A DNA stretch of 64,000 nt from an uncultured Corynebacterium sp. (GCF_946221155.1 NZ_CAMIAN010000006.1:1-64000); one strand, 5' to 3'; counted from the first letter of the stretch, positions 1 to 9,192 are shown. Translations and numbers: made by a program. The notes: generated by a model from the sequence alone, not told the origin.

Positions 1-177
1 CGCCAAGTCCGCGGAAAGATTATGGGGCTACTGCGGGAAGCGGGTGAAGGGGGCGTCACAAAGAAAGAGATAGACCTCCTGTGGCCCACGGCCGAACAAC
101 TTGAGCGAGCCCTGCAATCGCTACTCGACGACGGGCTAGTGGCCCGCGACGGTGCGAAGTACCAGCTACCACGCTGA
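1..177 (+). CDS. mutY: A/G-specific adenine glycosylase MutY, C-terminal end (partial)
   Basis: The open frame runs in from the window edge and ends at TGA 175-177, leaving 58 residues. It begins RQVRGKIMGLLREAG and ends GLVARDGAKYQLPR, which resembles the short helical tail (RQVRG...ALQSLLDDGLV) that actinobacterial MutY carries after its catalytic domain. MutY removes adenine mispaired with 8-oxoguanine. The catalytic and Fe-S parts lie outside the window, so the call rests on the tail and on mutY lying near clpC in corynebacteria. A copy of the dispersed motif GGCGTCACAAAGAAAG lies in the coding strand at 52-67. Confidence 0.6.
   Translation, partial: RQVRGKIMGLLREAGEGGVTKKEIDLLWPTAEQLERALQSLLDDGLVARDGAKYQLPR
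52..67 (+). repeat. Dispersed motif copy (GGCGTCACAAAGAAAG)
   Basis: A perfect copy of a short motif that recurs across the window, here inside the mutY tail. Related copies are listed at 23545, 26586, 48414, 51251, 53873, 54761 and 63852. Its function is unknown. Confidence 0.6.
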
Positions 178-313
178 GAAAGCTCCGTAGAATCCCCGCA
201 GAATCTCCGCCCGAATTAGGGGCACAACGCAAGTAGTTTTGTTCGGCTTAGGCTTTACGGGGTTGTGTGCATTAGAGTGATAAACGTTACCCAGATCACA
301 ATAGGAAATTTTT

Positions 314-1780
314 ATGTCGACTCCACCCTCCTCGACTGCCAAGCAGCCAAACACAACTACCACCGTGGCGGCCGTTGGCCTCATGTTGTTCTCCATGTTC
401 TTCGGCGCCGGCAACCTCATCTTCCCGCCCATGCTCGGCGTGGAATCCGGTGACAATTTCTCCCCCGCCATGATCGGCTTCCTCCTCACCGGCGTACTTA
501 TGCCAGTCCTGACGGTCATCGCCATCGCAATCTCCGGCACCGGTGTGCGCGACCTTGCCTCCCGCGCTGGTGCACTGTTCGGGCTCATCTTCTCGATCGT
601 TGCCTACCTTTCCATCGGTGCGCTCTACGCCGTACCGCGTGCCGCAGCAATCGGCTACGAGCTGGGCATCGAATCCACCTTTGACCTCTCCGGCGGCTGG
701 TGGCGCCTGGCGGGCACGTTCGCCTTCTTCCTGGTGTGCTACCTGCTGACACTCTGGCCCGGCAAGGTCGTAGACACTCTGGGCAAGGCCCTCACCCCAG
801 TACTGCTGATCCTGCTGGGCGTACTAGCAATTGTCGGCCTTCAAAAGTTGAACTCCCCCAGCATTCCCGCCACTGAGGAGTACACCTCCAACCCGCTGGT
901 TAGCGGCATCTCCCAGGGCTACTTCACAATGGACTCTATCGGCGCGCTGGCCTTCGCCTTGATCGTCGTGAGTGCTTTCAGCCAGAAGGGCGAGACGGAT
1001 CACAAGCGCATCGTCAAACTCTCCGGCGTGGCAGCCTTCACCGCAGGTTTCTTCCTGATGCTGGTCTACCTCGGGCTCGGCCTGGTGGGCGCCCGCATGC
1101 CGGATAAGGAAAGCTACAGCGACGGCGCAGCGATCCTGAGCTCCGCTGCGTACCTGACCATGGGCAACGCAGGCGAGATCGTTTTCTCACTGATCGTGCT
1201 GTTGGCCTGCATCACCACCGTTGTGGGCCTGACCGCAGCGTCTTCCACGTTCTTCCACGAGCTGGTTCCGGCCATCAGCTACCGCTGGTGGGCTACTATC
1301 CTGACGCTCGTTGGCCTCGCGATCGCCAACCTGGGCCTGGAGAAGATCCTGAGCGTCTCCGGCCCAGTGATCGGCCTAATTTACCCGCCGGCGATCGTGC
1401 TCATCACACTTTCCTACGTGCACCTGCTGTGTCGCCAGCACAAGCTGGTGTTCTCCTACCGCATCGGCGTGGCTGTGGCCTTCCTGTTCTCCTTTGTCGA
1501 TTTCCTAGTCGCCTTGAATGTGCCGGTCGATGCTCTACAGAGTGCCCTGAGCTGGATTCCACTGATGGATGCGGGAATGGGCTGGCTGCTACCCACCATC
1601 ATCCTCACCGCCATTGGCCTGGTCATCGACCTGACCCGCAAGGTTCCGAATAACGAAGGCAAAGAGGTGGACCTGGAGGCGCTAGACCCGTTCACGGCAA
1701 ATGTGGACGCCGAAGGCACAAAAGACAGCGCCGAAGCAGGCACCGATAGCGCTACCAATGCCCCCGTTTCGCAGAGCTAA
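314..1780 (+). CDS. brnQ: Branched-chain amino acid transporter BrnQ (LIVCS family)
   Basis: A 488-residue polytopic inner-membrane protein with about twelve hydrophobic segments. It has the LIVCS-family start LMLFSMFFGAGNLIFPPMLG near residues 23-42. The family takes up isoleucine, leucine and valine with Na+ (or H+). The last ~45 residues are hydrophilic and acidic, a cytoplasmic tail longer than in most BrnQ proteins. The ATG at 314 is preceded by AGGA in TAGGAAATTTTT. The gene stands alone between mutY and a leaderless-looking lipase gene on the same strand. Family assignment is firm; the exact substrate is inferred. Confidence 0.9.
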   Translation: MSTPPSSTAKQPNTTTTVAAVGLMLFSMFFGAGNLIFPPMLGVESGDNFSPAMIGFLLTGVLMPVLTVIAIAISGTGVRDLASRAGALFGLIFSIVAYLSIGALYAVPRAAAIGYELGIESTFDLSGGWWRLAGTFAFFLVCYLLTLWPGKVVDTLGKALTPVLLILLGVLAIVGLQKLNSPSIPATEEYTSNPLVSGISQGYFTMDSIGALAFALIVVSAFSQKGETDHKRIVKLSGVAAFTAGFFLMLVYLGLGLVGARMPDKESYSDGAAILSSAAYLTMGNAGEIVFSLIVLLACITTVVGLTAASSTFFHELVPAISYRWWATILTLVGLAIANLGLEKILSVSGPVIGLIYPPAIVLITLSYVHLLCRQHKLVFSYRIGVAVAFLFSFVDFLVALNVPVDALQSALSWIPLMDAGMGWLLPTIILTAIGLVIDLTRKVPNNEGKEVDLEALDPFTANVDAEGTKDSAEAGTDSATNAPVSQS

Positions 1781-1828
1781 GTAGCAATACCTAATACTTC
1801 CAGCGGGGAAAACGCTTAGTATTCCCCT

Positions 1829-3220
1829 ATGACGTTTTCTCGAAGAAATTCTCACCGTTCCCCCTCTGACCGTTCTCGACCTCTCGGCACCCTCCGCCCC
1901 CGTACCCTAACCGCCGCCTGCGCGGTGCTGCTGCCCGCCGCCATCGCCGCCTCCGGAATGGCCCCAGCCACCGCAGCACCCGGTGGACTTTATGGTTCTG
2001 TCGAGGGATCCGCCTCCAAGGCCGCAGCCACTGGCAGCGGCAAGTCCGTAGTGGGCTCCCTGCCTAACTACGACCCGGATGGCTTCTACTCCTCCCTGCC
2101 TTTGCAGGTGAAGGGCAAGCCAGGCGAAATCATCAAGACGGCCCCCAGCAACTTTGCCCTCGGAATTCCCTTCGTCGACTGGACGAACAGCGAGGCCCAG
2201 CGCGTGGCCTACGTTTCCACCAACTCTCGCGGCGAGACCGTACCTGTCACCGGCACCGTGCTGGTGCCCCGCACCCCCTACACCGGTGGCGGGGAGCGCC
2301 CACTGCTGGTCGTCGCTCCGGGCACCCAGGGCAGCGGCGATGCGTGCGCCCCAGGCAAGCTACTACCGATGGGCTTGGAGTACGAGGCCGCGCCCGTCGC
2401 CGCCGCCCTCTCCCGCGGCTGGGCCGTGGCGCTGACCGACCTGAACGGCCTGGGCACCCCGGCGCAGCACACGTACATGAACCGGGTGGATCAGGGTAAC
2501 GCCACCCTGGACATGGCTCGCGCAGCGAAGCATATGCCTCGAGTGCCGAAGGCCGCACCGGTCGCGGTGTGGGGTTACTCGCAGGGCGGTGGTTCCTCCG
2601 CTGCAGCTCTGGAGCTCGCTCACACTTACGCCCCAGAGATCAACCTGAAGGCGGGCTACGCGGGTGGTGTGCCGGCGGATCTGGCGATGACTGCCACCGC
2701 CATCGACAACGGCCCCCTAGCAGCCGCCCTGGGATACACGCTGAATGGTTTCCTCGTCTCTAACCCGGAGATCCGCGGCGCAGTGGAGGCGAAGATGAAC
2801 GATAAGGGCAAGGAGTTTGTCCGCCAGACCGCCAGCGAGTGCATCCCCGAATCGCTCGCGCGGCACGCCTACACGGATACGCGCACTCTGACGAAGAACG
2901 GCGAGTCACTCACGGAGCTGCTGGAGCAGGAGCCGTTCAAGAAGCTTGTTGACGCCCAACACATCGGCAGCCGCCCACCCCAGGTCCCTGTGTACGTCGG
3001 CCATGGCACGAACGACGACACGATCCCGGTTGAACAGAGCCGCCGCATGGCCCGCCAGTGGGCGGAGGGTGGCACGAAGGTGAACTACGCGGAGCACAAT
3101 ATCCCGCGCACATTCCCGCTGGGCGATCACATGGTGCCGATGATCACGCACCTACTGCCCGCACTGGACTGGGTGGATAATGTAATCCACGATCGCCCAG
3201 TGCAGTTCAACAAGGCCTAA
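1829..3220 (+). CDS. Secreted lipase (secretory lipase, LIP family)
   Basis: A 463-residue exported alpha/beta hydrolase. The N-terminus is a long Arg-rich signal peptide with the hydrophobic core AACAVLLPAAIAASGMAPATAAP, so cleavage is expected near residue 50. The nucleophile elbow GYSQGG puts the catalytic Ser near residue 250. GHGTNDDTIP supplies a likely Asp near 395 and GDHMVP a His near 432. The family cleaves triacylglycerols and other esters outside the cell, fitting a lipophilic corynebacterium that uses host fatty acids. The ATG lies exactly 7 nt after TAGTAT (1817-1822) and has no Shine-Dalgarno sequence, so the mRNA is probably leaderless. The 3' end shows imperfect duplication of its stop region (AAGGCCTAATCAACAAGGCC). 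It converges with clpC. The preferred ester is unknown. Confidence 0.85.
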   Translation: MTFSRRNSHRSPSDRSRPLGTLRPRTLTAACAVLLPAAIAASGMAPATAAPGGLYGSVEGSASKAAATGSGKSVVGSLPNYDPDGFYSSLPLQVKGKPGEIIKTAPSNFALGIPFVDWTNSEAQRVAYVSTNSRGETVPVTGTVLVPRTPYTGGGERPLLVVAPGTQGSGDACAPGKLLPMGLEYEAAPVAAALSRGWAVALTDLNGLGTPAQHTYMNRVDQGNATLDMARAAKHMPRVPKAAPVAVWGYSQGGGSSAAALELAHTYAPEINLKAGYAGGVPADLAMTATAIDNGPLAAALGYTLNGFLVSNPEIRGAVEAKMNDKGKEFVRQTASECIPESLARHAYTDTRTLTKNGESLTELLEQEPFKKLVDAQHIGSRPPQVPVYVGHGTNDDTIPVEQSRRMARQWAEGGTKVNYAEHNIPRTFPLGDHMVPMITHLLPALDWVDNVIHDRPVQFNKA

Positions 3221-3248
3221 TCAACAAGGCCCAGCCAAGAAGGCTTAA

Positions 3249-5909
3249 TCAGCCTTTCTGGTTCCAGTCATCGCTGGAATCTGCGGCGTCAAAATCCTTA
3301 TCCTCCGGCACGTTGCCCTCGGCAGCGACGGACACCGCCTCCTGGGCCTCGTCGGCGGCGACGTCATTTTCGCCAACCTCCGGCAGAGGCTTGGGCTTGG
3401 TGCCGAAGGTGAACTTCGCATCGTCGCCCTTGGATTCGCCGTCCCAGTTTTCGACGTCGACGGTGACGATTTCGCCGGCGCCGATCTCGCCGAACAGGAT
3501 CTTCTCGGACAGGTGATCCTCGATCTCGCGCTGGATCGTGCGGCGTAGTGGACGAGCGCCCAGAACCGGATCGAAACCACGCTTGGCCAGCAGGGACTTC
3601 GCCTGCTCGGTGAGCTCCAGATCCATGTCCTTTGCCTGCAGCGCGGCGCGCACGCGTCCCAGCAGCAGGTCCACCATCTGCACGATCTGCTCGCGAGTCA
3701 GCTGGTGGAAGACCACAATGTCATCGATACGGTTCAGGAACTCCGGTCGGAAGTGCTTCTTCAGCTCGTCGTCGACCTTCTGCTTCATCCGGTCGTACTG
3801 GGTTTCCTCGTCGGCTTCGCCGGAAGCGCTGAAGCCCATACCTACGGCCTTGGAGATGTCCCTGGTGCCCAGGTTAGAGGTGAAGATCAGAACGGTGTTC
3901 TTGAAGTCCACCATGCGACCCTGACCGTCGGTCAGGCGACCGTCTTCCAACACCTGCAACAGGGTGTTGTAGATCTCCGTGTGGGCCTTCTCGATCTCGT
4001 CGAACAGAACCACAGAGAACGGCTTGCGGCGGACCTTCTCGGTCAGCTGACCACCCTCGTCGTAGCCGACGTATCCCGGAGGTGCACCGAACAGGCGGGA
4101 TGCCGTGAACTTGTCGTGGAACTCGCCCATGTCGATCTGGATCAGCGCGTCGTCGTCGCCGAAGAGGAACTCAGCCAGTGCCTTCGACAGCTCAGTCTTA
4201 CCCACACCGGACGGGCCGGCGAAGATGAACGAACCGGACGGGCGCTTCGGATCCTTCAGCCCGGCGCGAGTGCGACGGATGGCACGGGAGACAGCCTTGA
4301 CGGCGTCGTCCTGGCCGATGATGCGCTTGTGCAGCTCGTCTTCCATGTGCAGCAGGCGGGTGGACTCTTCCTCAGTGAGCTTGAACACGGGGATGCCGGT
4401 CCAGGTGCCCATAACCTCGGCGATCTGCTCCTCGCCTACCTCGGCGACTTCGTCCAGCTCTCCGGCGCGCCAGGCCTTTTCCTTCTCCGCGCGCTCTTCA
4501 CCCAGCTTGCGCTCGTCGTCGCGCAGGGCTGCGGCCTTCTCGAAGTCCTGGTCGTCGATGGCCGCCTCCTTCTTGCGGCGAACTTCGGCGATCTTGTCGT
4601 CAATATCCTGGATGGCCTTCGGGGCAGTCATCCGCTTGATACGCATGCGGGCGCCAGCCTCATCGATCAGGTCCACAGCCTTATCCGGCAGGAAGCGGTC
4701 GTTGATGTAGCGGTCCGCCAACTGGGCTGCGGCCTTCAGCGCACCGTCAGTGATGGATACGCGGTGGTGCGCTTCGTAGCGGTCGCGCAGCCCCTTAAGG
4801 ATCTCCACGGTCAGCTCGACGGAGGGCTCCGGGACCTGAACCGGCTGGAAGCGACGCTCCAGCGCGGCATCCTTCTCGATGTGCTTACGGTACTCGTCCA
4901 GGGTGGTCGCACCGATGGTCTGCAGCTCGCCGCGAGCCAGCTTCGGCTTCAGGATGCTGGCAGCGTCGATCGCGCCCTCGGCGGCACCTGCGCCGACCAG
5001 GGTGTGGATCTCGTCAATGAACAGGATGATGTCGCCGCGCTGGTTGATCTCCTTCAGCACCTTCTTCAGGCGCTCCTCGAAGTCACCGCGGTAGCGGGAG
5101 CCCGCCACCAGGGAGCCCAAGTCCAGGGAGTACAGCTGCTTATCCTTCAGCGTCTCCGGAACCTTGCCGTTGACGATGTCCAGCGCCAGCCCCTCAACCA
5201 CGGCGGTTTTACCCACACCGGGCTCGCCGATCAGAACCGGGTTGTTCTTGGTACGGCGAGACAGCACCTGCATGACGCGCTCGATCTCGTTCTCGCGCCC
5301 CACGACTGGGTCCAGCTTGCCGTCCTTAGCAGCCTGGGTGAGGTTGCGGCCGAACTGATCCAAAACCAGGGAGTTGGACTTCTGGCCGGGGCGGCTCGGT
5401 GCACCTTCCGGGCTGCTTCCCACGCCGGCGGTGGCGGGCTCGCCACCACCGCCGCTTTCTTCGTCGTTACCCTCGTAACCGCTGAGCAGCTGGATGACTT
5501 GCTGACGTACGCGAGACAAGTCAGCACCCAGCTTGACCAGCACCTGCGCCGCCACGCCTTCGCCCTCGCGGATGAGGCCCAGCAGGATGTGCTCAGTGCC
5601 AATGTACTTGTGGCCCAGCTGCAGTGCCTCGCGCAGCGCGAGCTCGAGTACCTTCTTGGCGCGCGGGGTGAACGGGATGTAGCCGCTCGGCGGGTGGCCA
5701 CCGGTTCCGATGATGTCCTTCACCTCGGTGCGCACTGCGTCCAGGGAGATGCCCATGGATTCCAGGGCCTTCGCTGCGACACCCTCGCCCTCTTGGATCA
5801 GGCCGAGCAGGATGTGCTCGGTGCCGATGTAGTTGTGATTCAGCGCGCGTGCTTCCTCCTGCGCCAACACAACGACGCGGCGCGCGCGATCCGTGAACCT
5901 CTCGAACAT
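3249..5909 (-). CDS. clpC: ATP-dependent Clp protease ATPase subunit ClpC
   Basis: An 886-residue Hsp100 unfoldase of normal length that feeds proteins to ClpP1P2. Two N-terminal Clp repeats span about residues 1-145. The first AAA+ module has GEPGVGKT near 225, a UVR-type coiled middle region (EVRRKKEAAIDDQDFEKAAALRD) lies near 440, and the second AAA+ module has GPSGVGKT near 565. The C-terminus is acidic. The ATG at 5909 follows AAAGGGAGCACACC, a good ribosome binding site. Upstream lie a candidate SigH promoter (6004-6030) and a ClgR-like operator (6101-6118), matching the known dual heat/ClgR control of corynebacterial clpC. It converges with the lipase gene. Confidence 0.97.
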   Translation of the reverse strand: MFERFTDRARRVVVLAQEEARALNHNYIGTEHILLGLIQEGEGVAAKALESMGISLDAVRTEVKDIIGTGGHPPSGYIPFTPRAKKVLELALREALQLGHKYIGTEHILLGLIREGEGVAAQVLVKLGADLSRVRQQVIQLLSGYEGNDEESGGGGEPATAGVGSSPEGAPSRPGQKSNSLVLDQFGRNLTQAAKDGKLDPVVGRENEIERVMQVLSRRTKNNPVLIGEPGVGKTAVVEGLALDIVNGKVPETLKDKQLYSLDLGSLVAGSRYRGDFEERLKKVLKEINQRGDIILFIDEIHTLVGAGAAEGAIDAASILKPKLARGELQTIGATTLDEYRKHIEKDAALERRFQPVQVPEPSVELTVEILKGLRDRYEAHHRVSITDGALKAAAQLADRYINDRFLPDKAVDLIDEAGARMRIKRMTAPKAIQDIDDKIAEVRRKKEAAIDDQDFEKAAALRDDERKLGEERAEKEKAWRAGELDEVAEVGEEQIAEVMGTWTGIPVFKLTEEESTRLLHMEDELHKRIIGQDDAVKAVSRAIRRTRAGLKDPKRPSGSFIFAGPSGVGKTELSKALAEFLFGDDDALIQIDMGEFHDKFTASRLFGAPPGYVGYDEGGQLTEKVRRKPFSVVLFDEIEKAHTEIYNTLLQVLEDGRLTDGQGRMVDFKNTVLIFTSNLGTRDISKAVGMGFSASGEADEETQYDRMKQKVDDELKKHFRPEFLNRIDDIVVFHQLTREQIVQMVDLLLGRVRAALQAKDMDLELTEQAKSLLAKRGFDPVLGARPLRRTIQREIEDHLSEKILFGEIGAGEIVTVDVENWDGESKGDDAKFTFGTKPKPLPEVGENDVAADEAQEAVSVAAEGNVPEDKDFDAADSSDDWNQKG

Positions 5910-6003
5910 GGTGTGCTCCCTTTTTCAAAAGATGTAGCTTGCGTATTCGCCAATGTTGCCCACCTTAGCCGTGAGTGTGGACAACTCATATCGCCTTTCA
6001 CCC

Positions 6004-6030
6004 AACACTGTGTTGTTGTTGCTTTATTCC
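6004..6030 (-). promoter_or_regulatory. Candidate SigH-type promoter of clpC
   Basis: On the minus strand GGAAT (6030-6026) is followed after 19 nt by GTT (6006-6004). This is the GGAA(T/C)...GTT pattern of actinobacterial SigH promoters. It lies about 95 bp upstream of the clpC start. The match is to a short consensus recalled from the literature and was not tested. Confidence 0.5.
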
Positions 6031-6100
6031 GACGCCACCTCGGCTCCAGCTACTCACATATCAGCAGGTCAACAAGCATTCTTGACCTAATCCTGTCCGC

Positions 6101-6118
6101 TGTACGCCGTCAGCGAAC
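6101..6118. promoter_or_regulatory. Candidate ClgR operator
   Basis: TGTACGCCGTCAGCGAAC matches the published corynebacterial ClgR motif WNNWCGCYNANRGCGWWS at 17 of 18 positions (T instead of A at position 10). ClgR activates clpC and clpP genes. It sits in the 383-bp divergent region between clpC and the acyl-CoA ligase gene, about 190 bp from the clpC start. Apart from this, the SigH-like promoter and the two ribosome binding sites, nothing else was recognised in 5910-6292. Confidence 0.5.
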
Positions 6119-6292
6119 GCCCCCTTGAAGTCCCTTTTCCCCGCCCTTTCTACAACCTGTCCCTTCATAGTTATTTTTTCAAACCGAGAACTTTTTCATT
6201 TAGAAACATTAAGGTGATGTAGGCCACTAAAGCTAAGAGAAACCAGCCAGAGATCGGTTCGAAGATCCTGACCCAAGGAGAGTCACCCAGAA

Positions 6293-8005
6293 ATGAACGC
6301 AGCAGCCGCCCAGTTGCCCAAGCCCTCCCTCACGGACCAGATCGGGACCGCCGGCACGCTACTTAAAGGCACACTGCCCCTGTTCAAATCGGGTGTTCTC
6401 GGCTCTATGGGGCCCGTTGCCGCCGGCAAATCCCTCAAAGGAATCATCCAGTGGAGCTTCCTGCCCGCCGGTCTGCTAGCCATCGGGGCCGCGCGCGACC
6501 CCTACCACACGGCCATCATCGACGACGCCGGCTCGATGACCTACCAGGAGCTGCACGAGCAATCCACTGCCCTGGCGCAAGCCCTGTTCCGCACCGGCGT
6601 CCGCGAACGCGACCGCATCGGCGTCCTGTGCCGTAACCACCGCGGATTCATCCTCGCCCTGTGCGCACACGGCCGATTGGGCACGGACATTGTGCTATTC
6701 AACACTGGGGCGTCAGCAAAGCAGACCCAGGCCGTACTACAGGAACAAAAAATCGACATCCTGTTCATCGACGAGGAGTTCCTGCCTCTGCTGCCGAAGG
6801 ATTTCGACGCCTGCCCGGTCGTCGTCGCCTGGGAAAACGGCGACACGCTGGGCCTCACCCGCGAGGCGGAAGAAGCATTGAAGAAGGCCTCCAACGTTCG
6901 GGATGCGATCGACAGTGGCAATTACGCCACCCGCAGCGAAGACTGGCCCTCCCTGCATGAGGTACTGCGCACCATCATCCTGACTTCCGGAACCACCGGC
7001 ACCCCGAAGGGCGCGCGCCGACCGGAGCCAAAAACGTACATGCCCGCGTCCTCCATCATGAGCCGCATCCCGATGCGCCACCACCGGCCGTCGTTCCTCT
7101 CCGCGCCAATGTTCCACACCTGGGGCTTCGCACAGATCCAGCTGGCACTTGCCCTGCGCAACACCATGATCATGCAGCGCCGCTTCTCCCCCGAAGCTGC
7201 CGTGAAGCTGATCGAGAAGAACCGCCCGTACACCATCGCAATGGTGCCGACGATGCTGCGCCGCATGCTGGAGGTTGTGCCGGAGAACTTCAACTCGGGC
7301 ACGAAGATCATCGCCACCTCTGGCGAAGCACTGCCGCCGAAGGTGGTGCGGGAGACACAGGAGAAGTTCGGCGACGTGCTGTACAACCTCTACGGATCGA
7401 CGGAGGTCAGCTGGGCTTCCATCGCCACTCCAGAAGATCTGCGCCAGCACATCAACACTGCAGGTAAGCCGCCGATGGCAACGACACTGAAGGTCCTGGA
7501 CGACAACGGTAAAGAACTGCCGAACGGCGAGATCGGACGCATCTTCGTGAAAAACGACATGCTGTTCGAGGGCTACACGCGCCCCGGCTCTGACAAGGAG
7601 ATTATCGACGGCATGGTCGCCACCGGAGACCTGGGCTACTACAACGATGAGGGCCTACTGTTCATCTCTGGCCGTAGCGACGACATGATCGTCTCCGGCG
7701 GTGAAAATGTCTTCCCACAGGAGACCGAGGACGTGATCAACTCCATGGATTGCGTCGCCGAGTCCGCAGTGCGCGGCGTGGACGACCCGGAGTTTGGCCA
7801 GGCACTGTGCGCGTGGGTCGTGCCGGAGGGCAAGAATGCGGCCGAGCTGACCGACGAGGAGAAAGCGGAATTCGAAGAGAAGGCAAAGGCGGAGGTCAAG
7901 GCTCACTTGGCCCGACACAGCGTGCCGCGCTACTTCGTCTACCTGGACAAGCTTCCCCGCAACGCGGTGGGCAAGGTGGTTCCGCGCGAGCTGCCGCAGC
8001 CTTAG
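6293..8005 (+). CDS. fadD: Long-chain fatty acyl-CoA/AMP ligase (FadD-type)
   Basis: A 570-residue member of the adenylate-forming family. Motifs in order are TSGTTGTPKGARRP (P-loop), YNLYGSTEV, TGDLGYYNDEGLLFISGRSDD and, at the end, LPRNAVGKVVPREL with the catalytic Lys. It should activate a fatty acid to acyl-AMP and then acyl-CoA. The ATG follows AAGGAG with good spacing. Nearby acyl-CoA dehydrogenases suggest a beta-oxidation role, but chain length and the final acceptor (CoA or a carrier protein) cannot be read from sequence. The first ~50 residues are an extension ahead of the conserved core, seen also in mycobacterial FadD2-like proteins. Confidence 0.85.
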   Translation: MNAAAAQLPKPSLTDQIGTAGTLLKGTLPLFKSGVLGSMGPVAAGKSLKGIIQWSFLPAGLLAIGAARDPYHTAIIDDAGSMTYQELHEQSTALAQALFRTGVRERDRIGVLCRNHRGFILALCAHGRLGTDIVLFNTGASAKQTQAVLQEQKIDILFIDEEFLPLLPKDFDACPVVVAWENGDTLGLTREAEEALKKASNVRDAIDSGNYATRSEDWPSLHEVLRTIILTSGTTGTPKGARRPEPKTYMPASSIMSRIPMRHHRPSFLSAPMFHTWGFAQIQLALALRNTMIMQRRFSPEAAVKLIEKNRPYTIAMVPTMLRRMLEVVPENFNSGTKIIATSGEALPPKVVRETQEKFGDVLYNLYGSTEVSWASIATPEDLRQHINTAGKPPMATTLKVLDDNGKELPNGEIGRIFVKNDMLFEGYTRPGSDKEIIDGMVATGDLGYYNDEGLLFISGRSDDMIVSGGENVFPQETEDVINSMDCVAESAVRGVDDPEFGQALCAWVVPEGKNAAELTDEEKAEFEEKAKAEVKAHLARHSVPRYFVYLDKLPRNAVGKVVPRELPQP

Positions 8006-8089
8006 CCTGCCGGCTGCAGCCGTGGCCGCTCACCAGTCACAGCCTCGCCTCTAAGCCTGTAACCGCCCTCAGCCCCATCCAAAAGGGTT

Positions 8090-8215
8090 AAATGTCGGAA
8101 AAGTTGCAAAACGTTGTTGGGAACAATTTTCTCTAGCAGAAAAGTCCAGGTCAGAGAGTTATGAATCTAGGGCTAAAAGTAGCTGGTTTGCAGTTTTGCA
8201 ACTTTTCCGACATTT
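8090..8215. repeat. Mobile-like element with 23-bp perfect terminal inverted repeats, copy 1
   Basis: The left arm 8090-8112 starts AAATGTCGGAAAAGTTGCAA. The right arm 8193-8215 is its perfect 23-bp reverse complement. The arms enclose 80 bp without a convincing ORF. A second copy with nearly the same arms is at 61240-61365, with a different interior. The size and layout resemble a MITE or a long hairpin regulatory element. It fills most of the 260-bp gap between the acyl-CoA ligase and thiD genes. No clear target-site duplication is visible. Confidence 0.75.
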
Positions 8216-8274
8216 AGCACCCTGTAAAGCCAACCAAGCCGGCGGGTGCAAGCAGATGCGTCATAATGAGGGGC

Positions 8275-9114
8275 ATGACCAACAATAGTCCCAGCATCAA
8301 CCCCAACGCTCCCAGCCCCCTCCGCCCGCGAGTGCTATCCATCGCCGGCACCGACCCGACAGGCGGGGCGGGCGCGCAGGCGGACCTGAAGTCCATCATG
8401 GCGGCTGGCGGCTACGGCATGTCCGTCATCACCGCGCTGGTCGCACAGAATACGCAGGGCGTGCGCGAGATCCACACTCCCCCGCTGGACTTCCTCCGCG
8501 CGCAGCTGGATTCCGTCTTCGACGACGTCACCGTTGATGCTGTGAAGATCGGCATGCTCGGCGACGCGGAGACCATTCAGACCGTCCGCGACTATCTGCA
8601 AAATCACCAGATCACGACAGTGCTGGACCCGGTGGCGGTGGCTTCCTCGGGAGACCGGCTACTTACTACGGACGCCGAGGACGCACTGCGGGACTTCGCT
8701 GCCGCTTCTTCGGTTGTGACGCCCAACCTCCCCGAACTAGCACTCCTGACCAAGACCGAACTGGCCACCAGCGAACAGCAGGCGGTGGACATTGCCACGA
8801 AGTGGGCACAGGAAACCGACACCACCGTCATCGTGAAGCTGGGCCACCTGGCCGGCCCGGAGGCCGGAAACATCGCCGTATCCCCCGCCGGGGAAACGCA
8901 CAAGGTCAGCTCCCCGCGCGTAGAAACAAAAAACACCCACGGCACGGGGTGTTCTTTGTCTTCCGCCCTGGCCACTCGGCTGGGCGCGGGTGATTCGCTA
9001 GAAGATGCGCTTGATTGGTCCACGAAATGGCTCAACGAGGCCATCGCCAATGCCGACCGTTTGCTAGTCGGTAAAGGCCATGGCCCCGTTGATCACTCGG
9101 TGCGCCTGTTCTAG
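8275..9114 (+). CDS. thiD: Hydroxymethylpyrimidine/phosphomethylpyrimidine kinase ThiD
   Basis: A ribokinase-fold enzyme of about 279 residues that phosphorylates HMP and HMP-P for thiamine synthesis. It shows SIAGTDPTGGAGAQADLK near the start, VLDPVAVASSGDRLL in the middle and the anion hole/catalytic motif NTHGTGCSLSSALA near residue 215. An in-frame ATG also exists at 8266, but 8275 lies 7 nt after CATAAT (8262-8267), which suggests a leaderless start. GAGGGG directly abuts this ATG and is too close to act as a ribosome binding site. No TPP riboswitch was found upstream. The stop is followed by repeated CAGCTAGGC units. Confidence 0.9.
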   Translation: MTNNSPSINPNAPSPLRPRVLSIAGTDPTGGAGAQADLKSIMAAGGYGMSVITALVAQNTQGVREIHTPPLDFLRAQLDSVFDDVTVDAVKIGMLGDAETIQTVRDYLQNHQITTVLDPVAVASSGDRLLTTDAEDALRDFAAASSVVTPNLPELALLTKTELATSEQQAVDIATKWAQETDTTVIVKLGHLAGPEAGNIAVSPAGETHKVSSPRVETKNTHGTGCSLSSALATRLGAGDSLEDALDWSTKWLNEAIANADRLLVGKGHGPVDHSVRLF

Positions 9115-9192
9115 CCAGCTAGGCAGCTAGGCGCAGACGGCGGGCGGCGGCTTGCACCGTAGCCGCTGCCTGCGCTTTCGCGCAGCCAGCTA

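Noticed and set aside
3705..6128. 807-codon open frame on the plus strand opposite clpC
   Set aside because: It is a shadow of the high-GC clpC gene. The encoded protein shows no domain, and clpC is unmistakable on the other strand.
6245..6275. tRNA-like T-loop sequence (GGTTCGAAGATCC) before the acyl-CoA ligase gene
   Set aside because: No acceptor, D or anticodon stem can be formed around it.
8090..8215. Inverted-repeat element as a CRISPR fragment or as a simple terminator
   Set aside because: There are only two inverted arms, with no regularly spaced direct repeats. The ~80-bp loop and missing U-tract do not fit an intrinsic terminator.
8006..8274. TPP riboswitch before thiD
   Set aside because: The conserved TPP riboswitch core sequences were not found. 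The gap is filled by the inverted-repeat element, and the thiD start looks leaderless.
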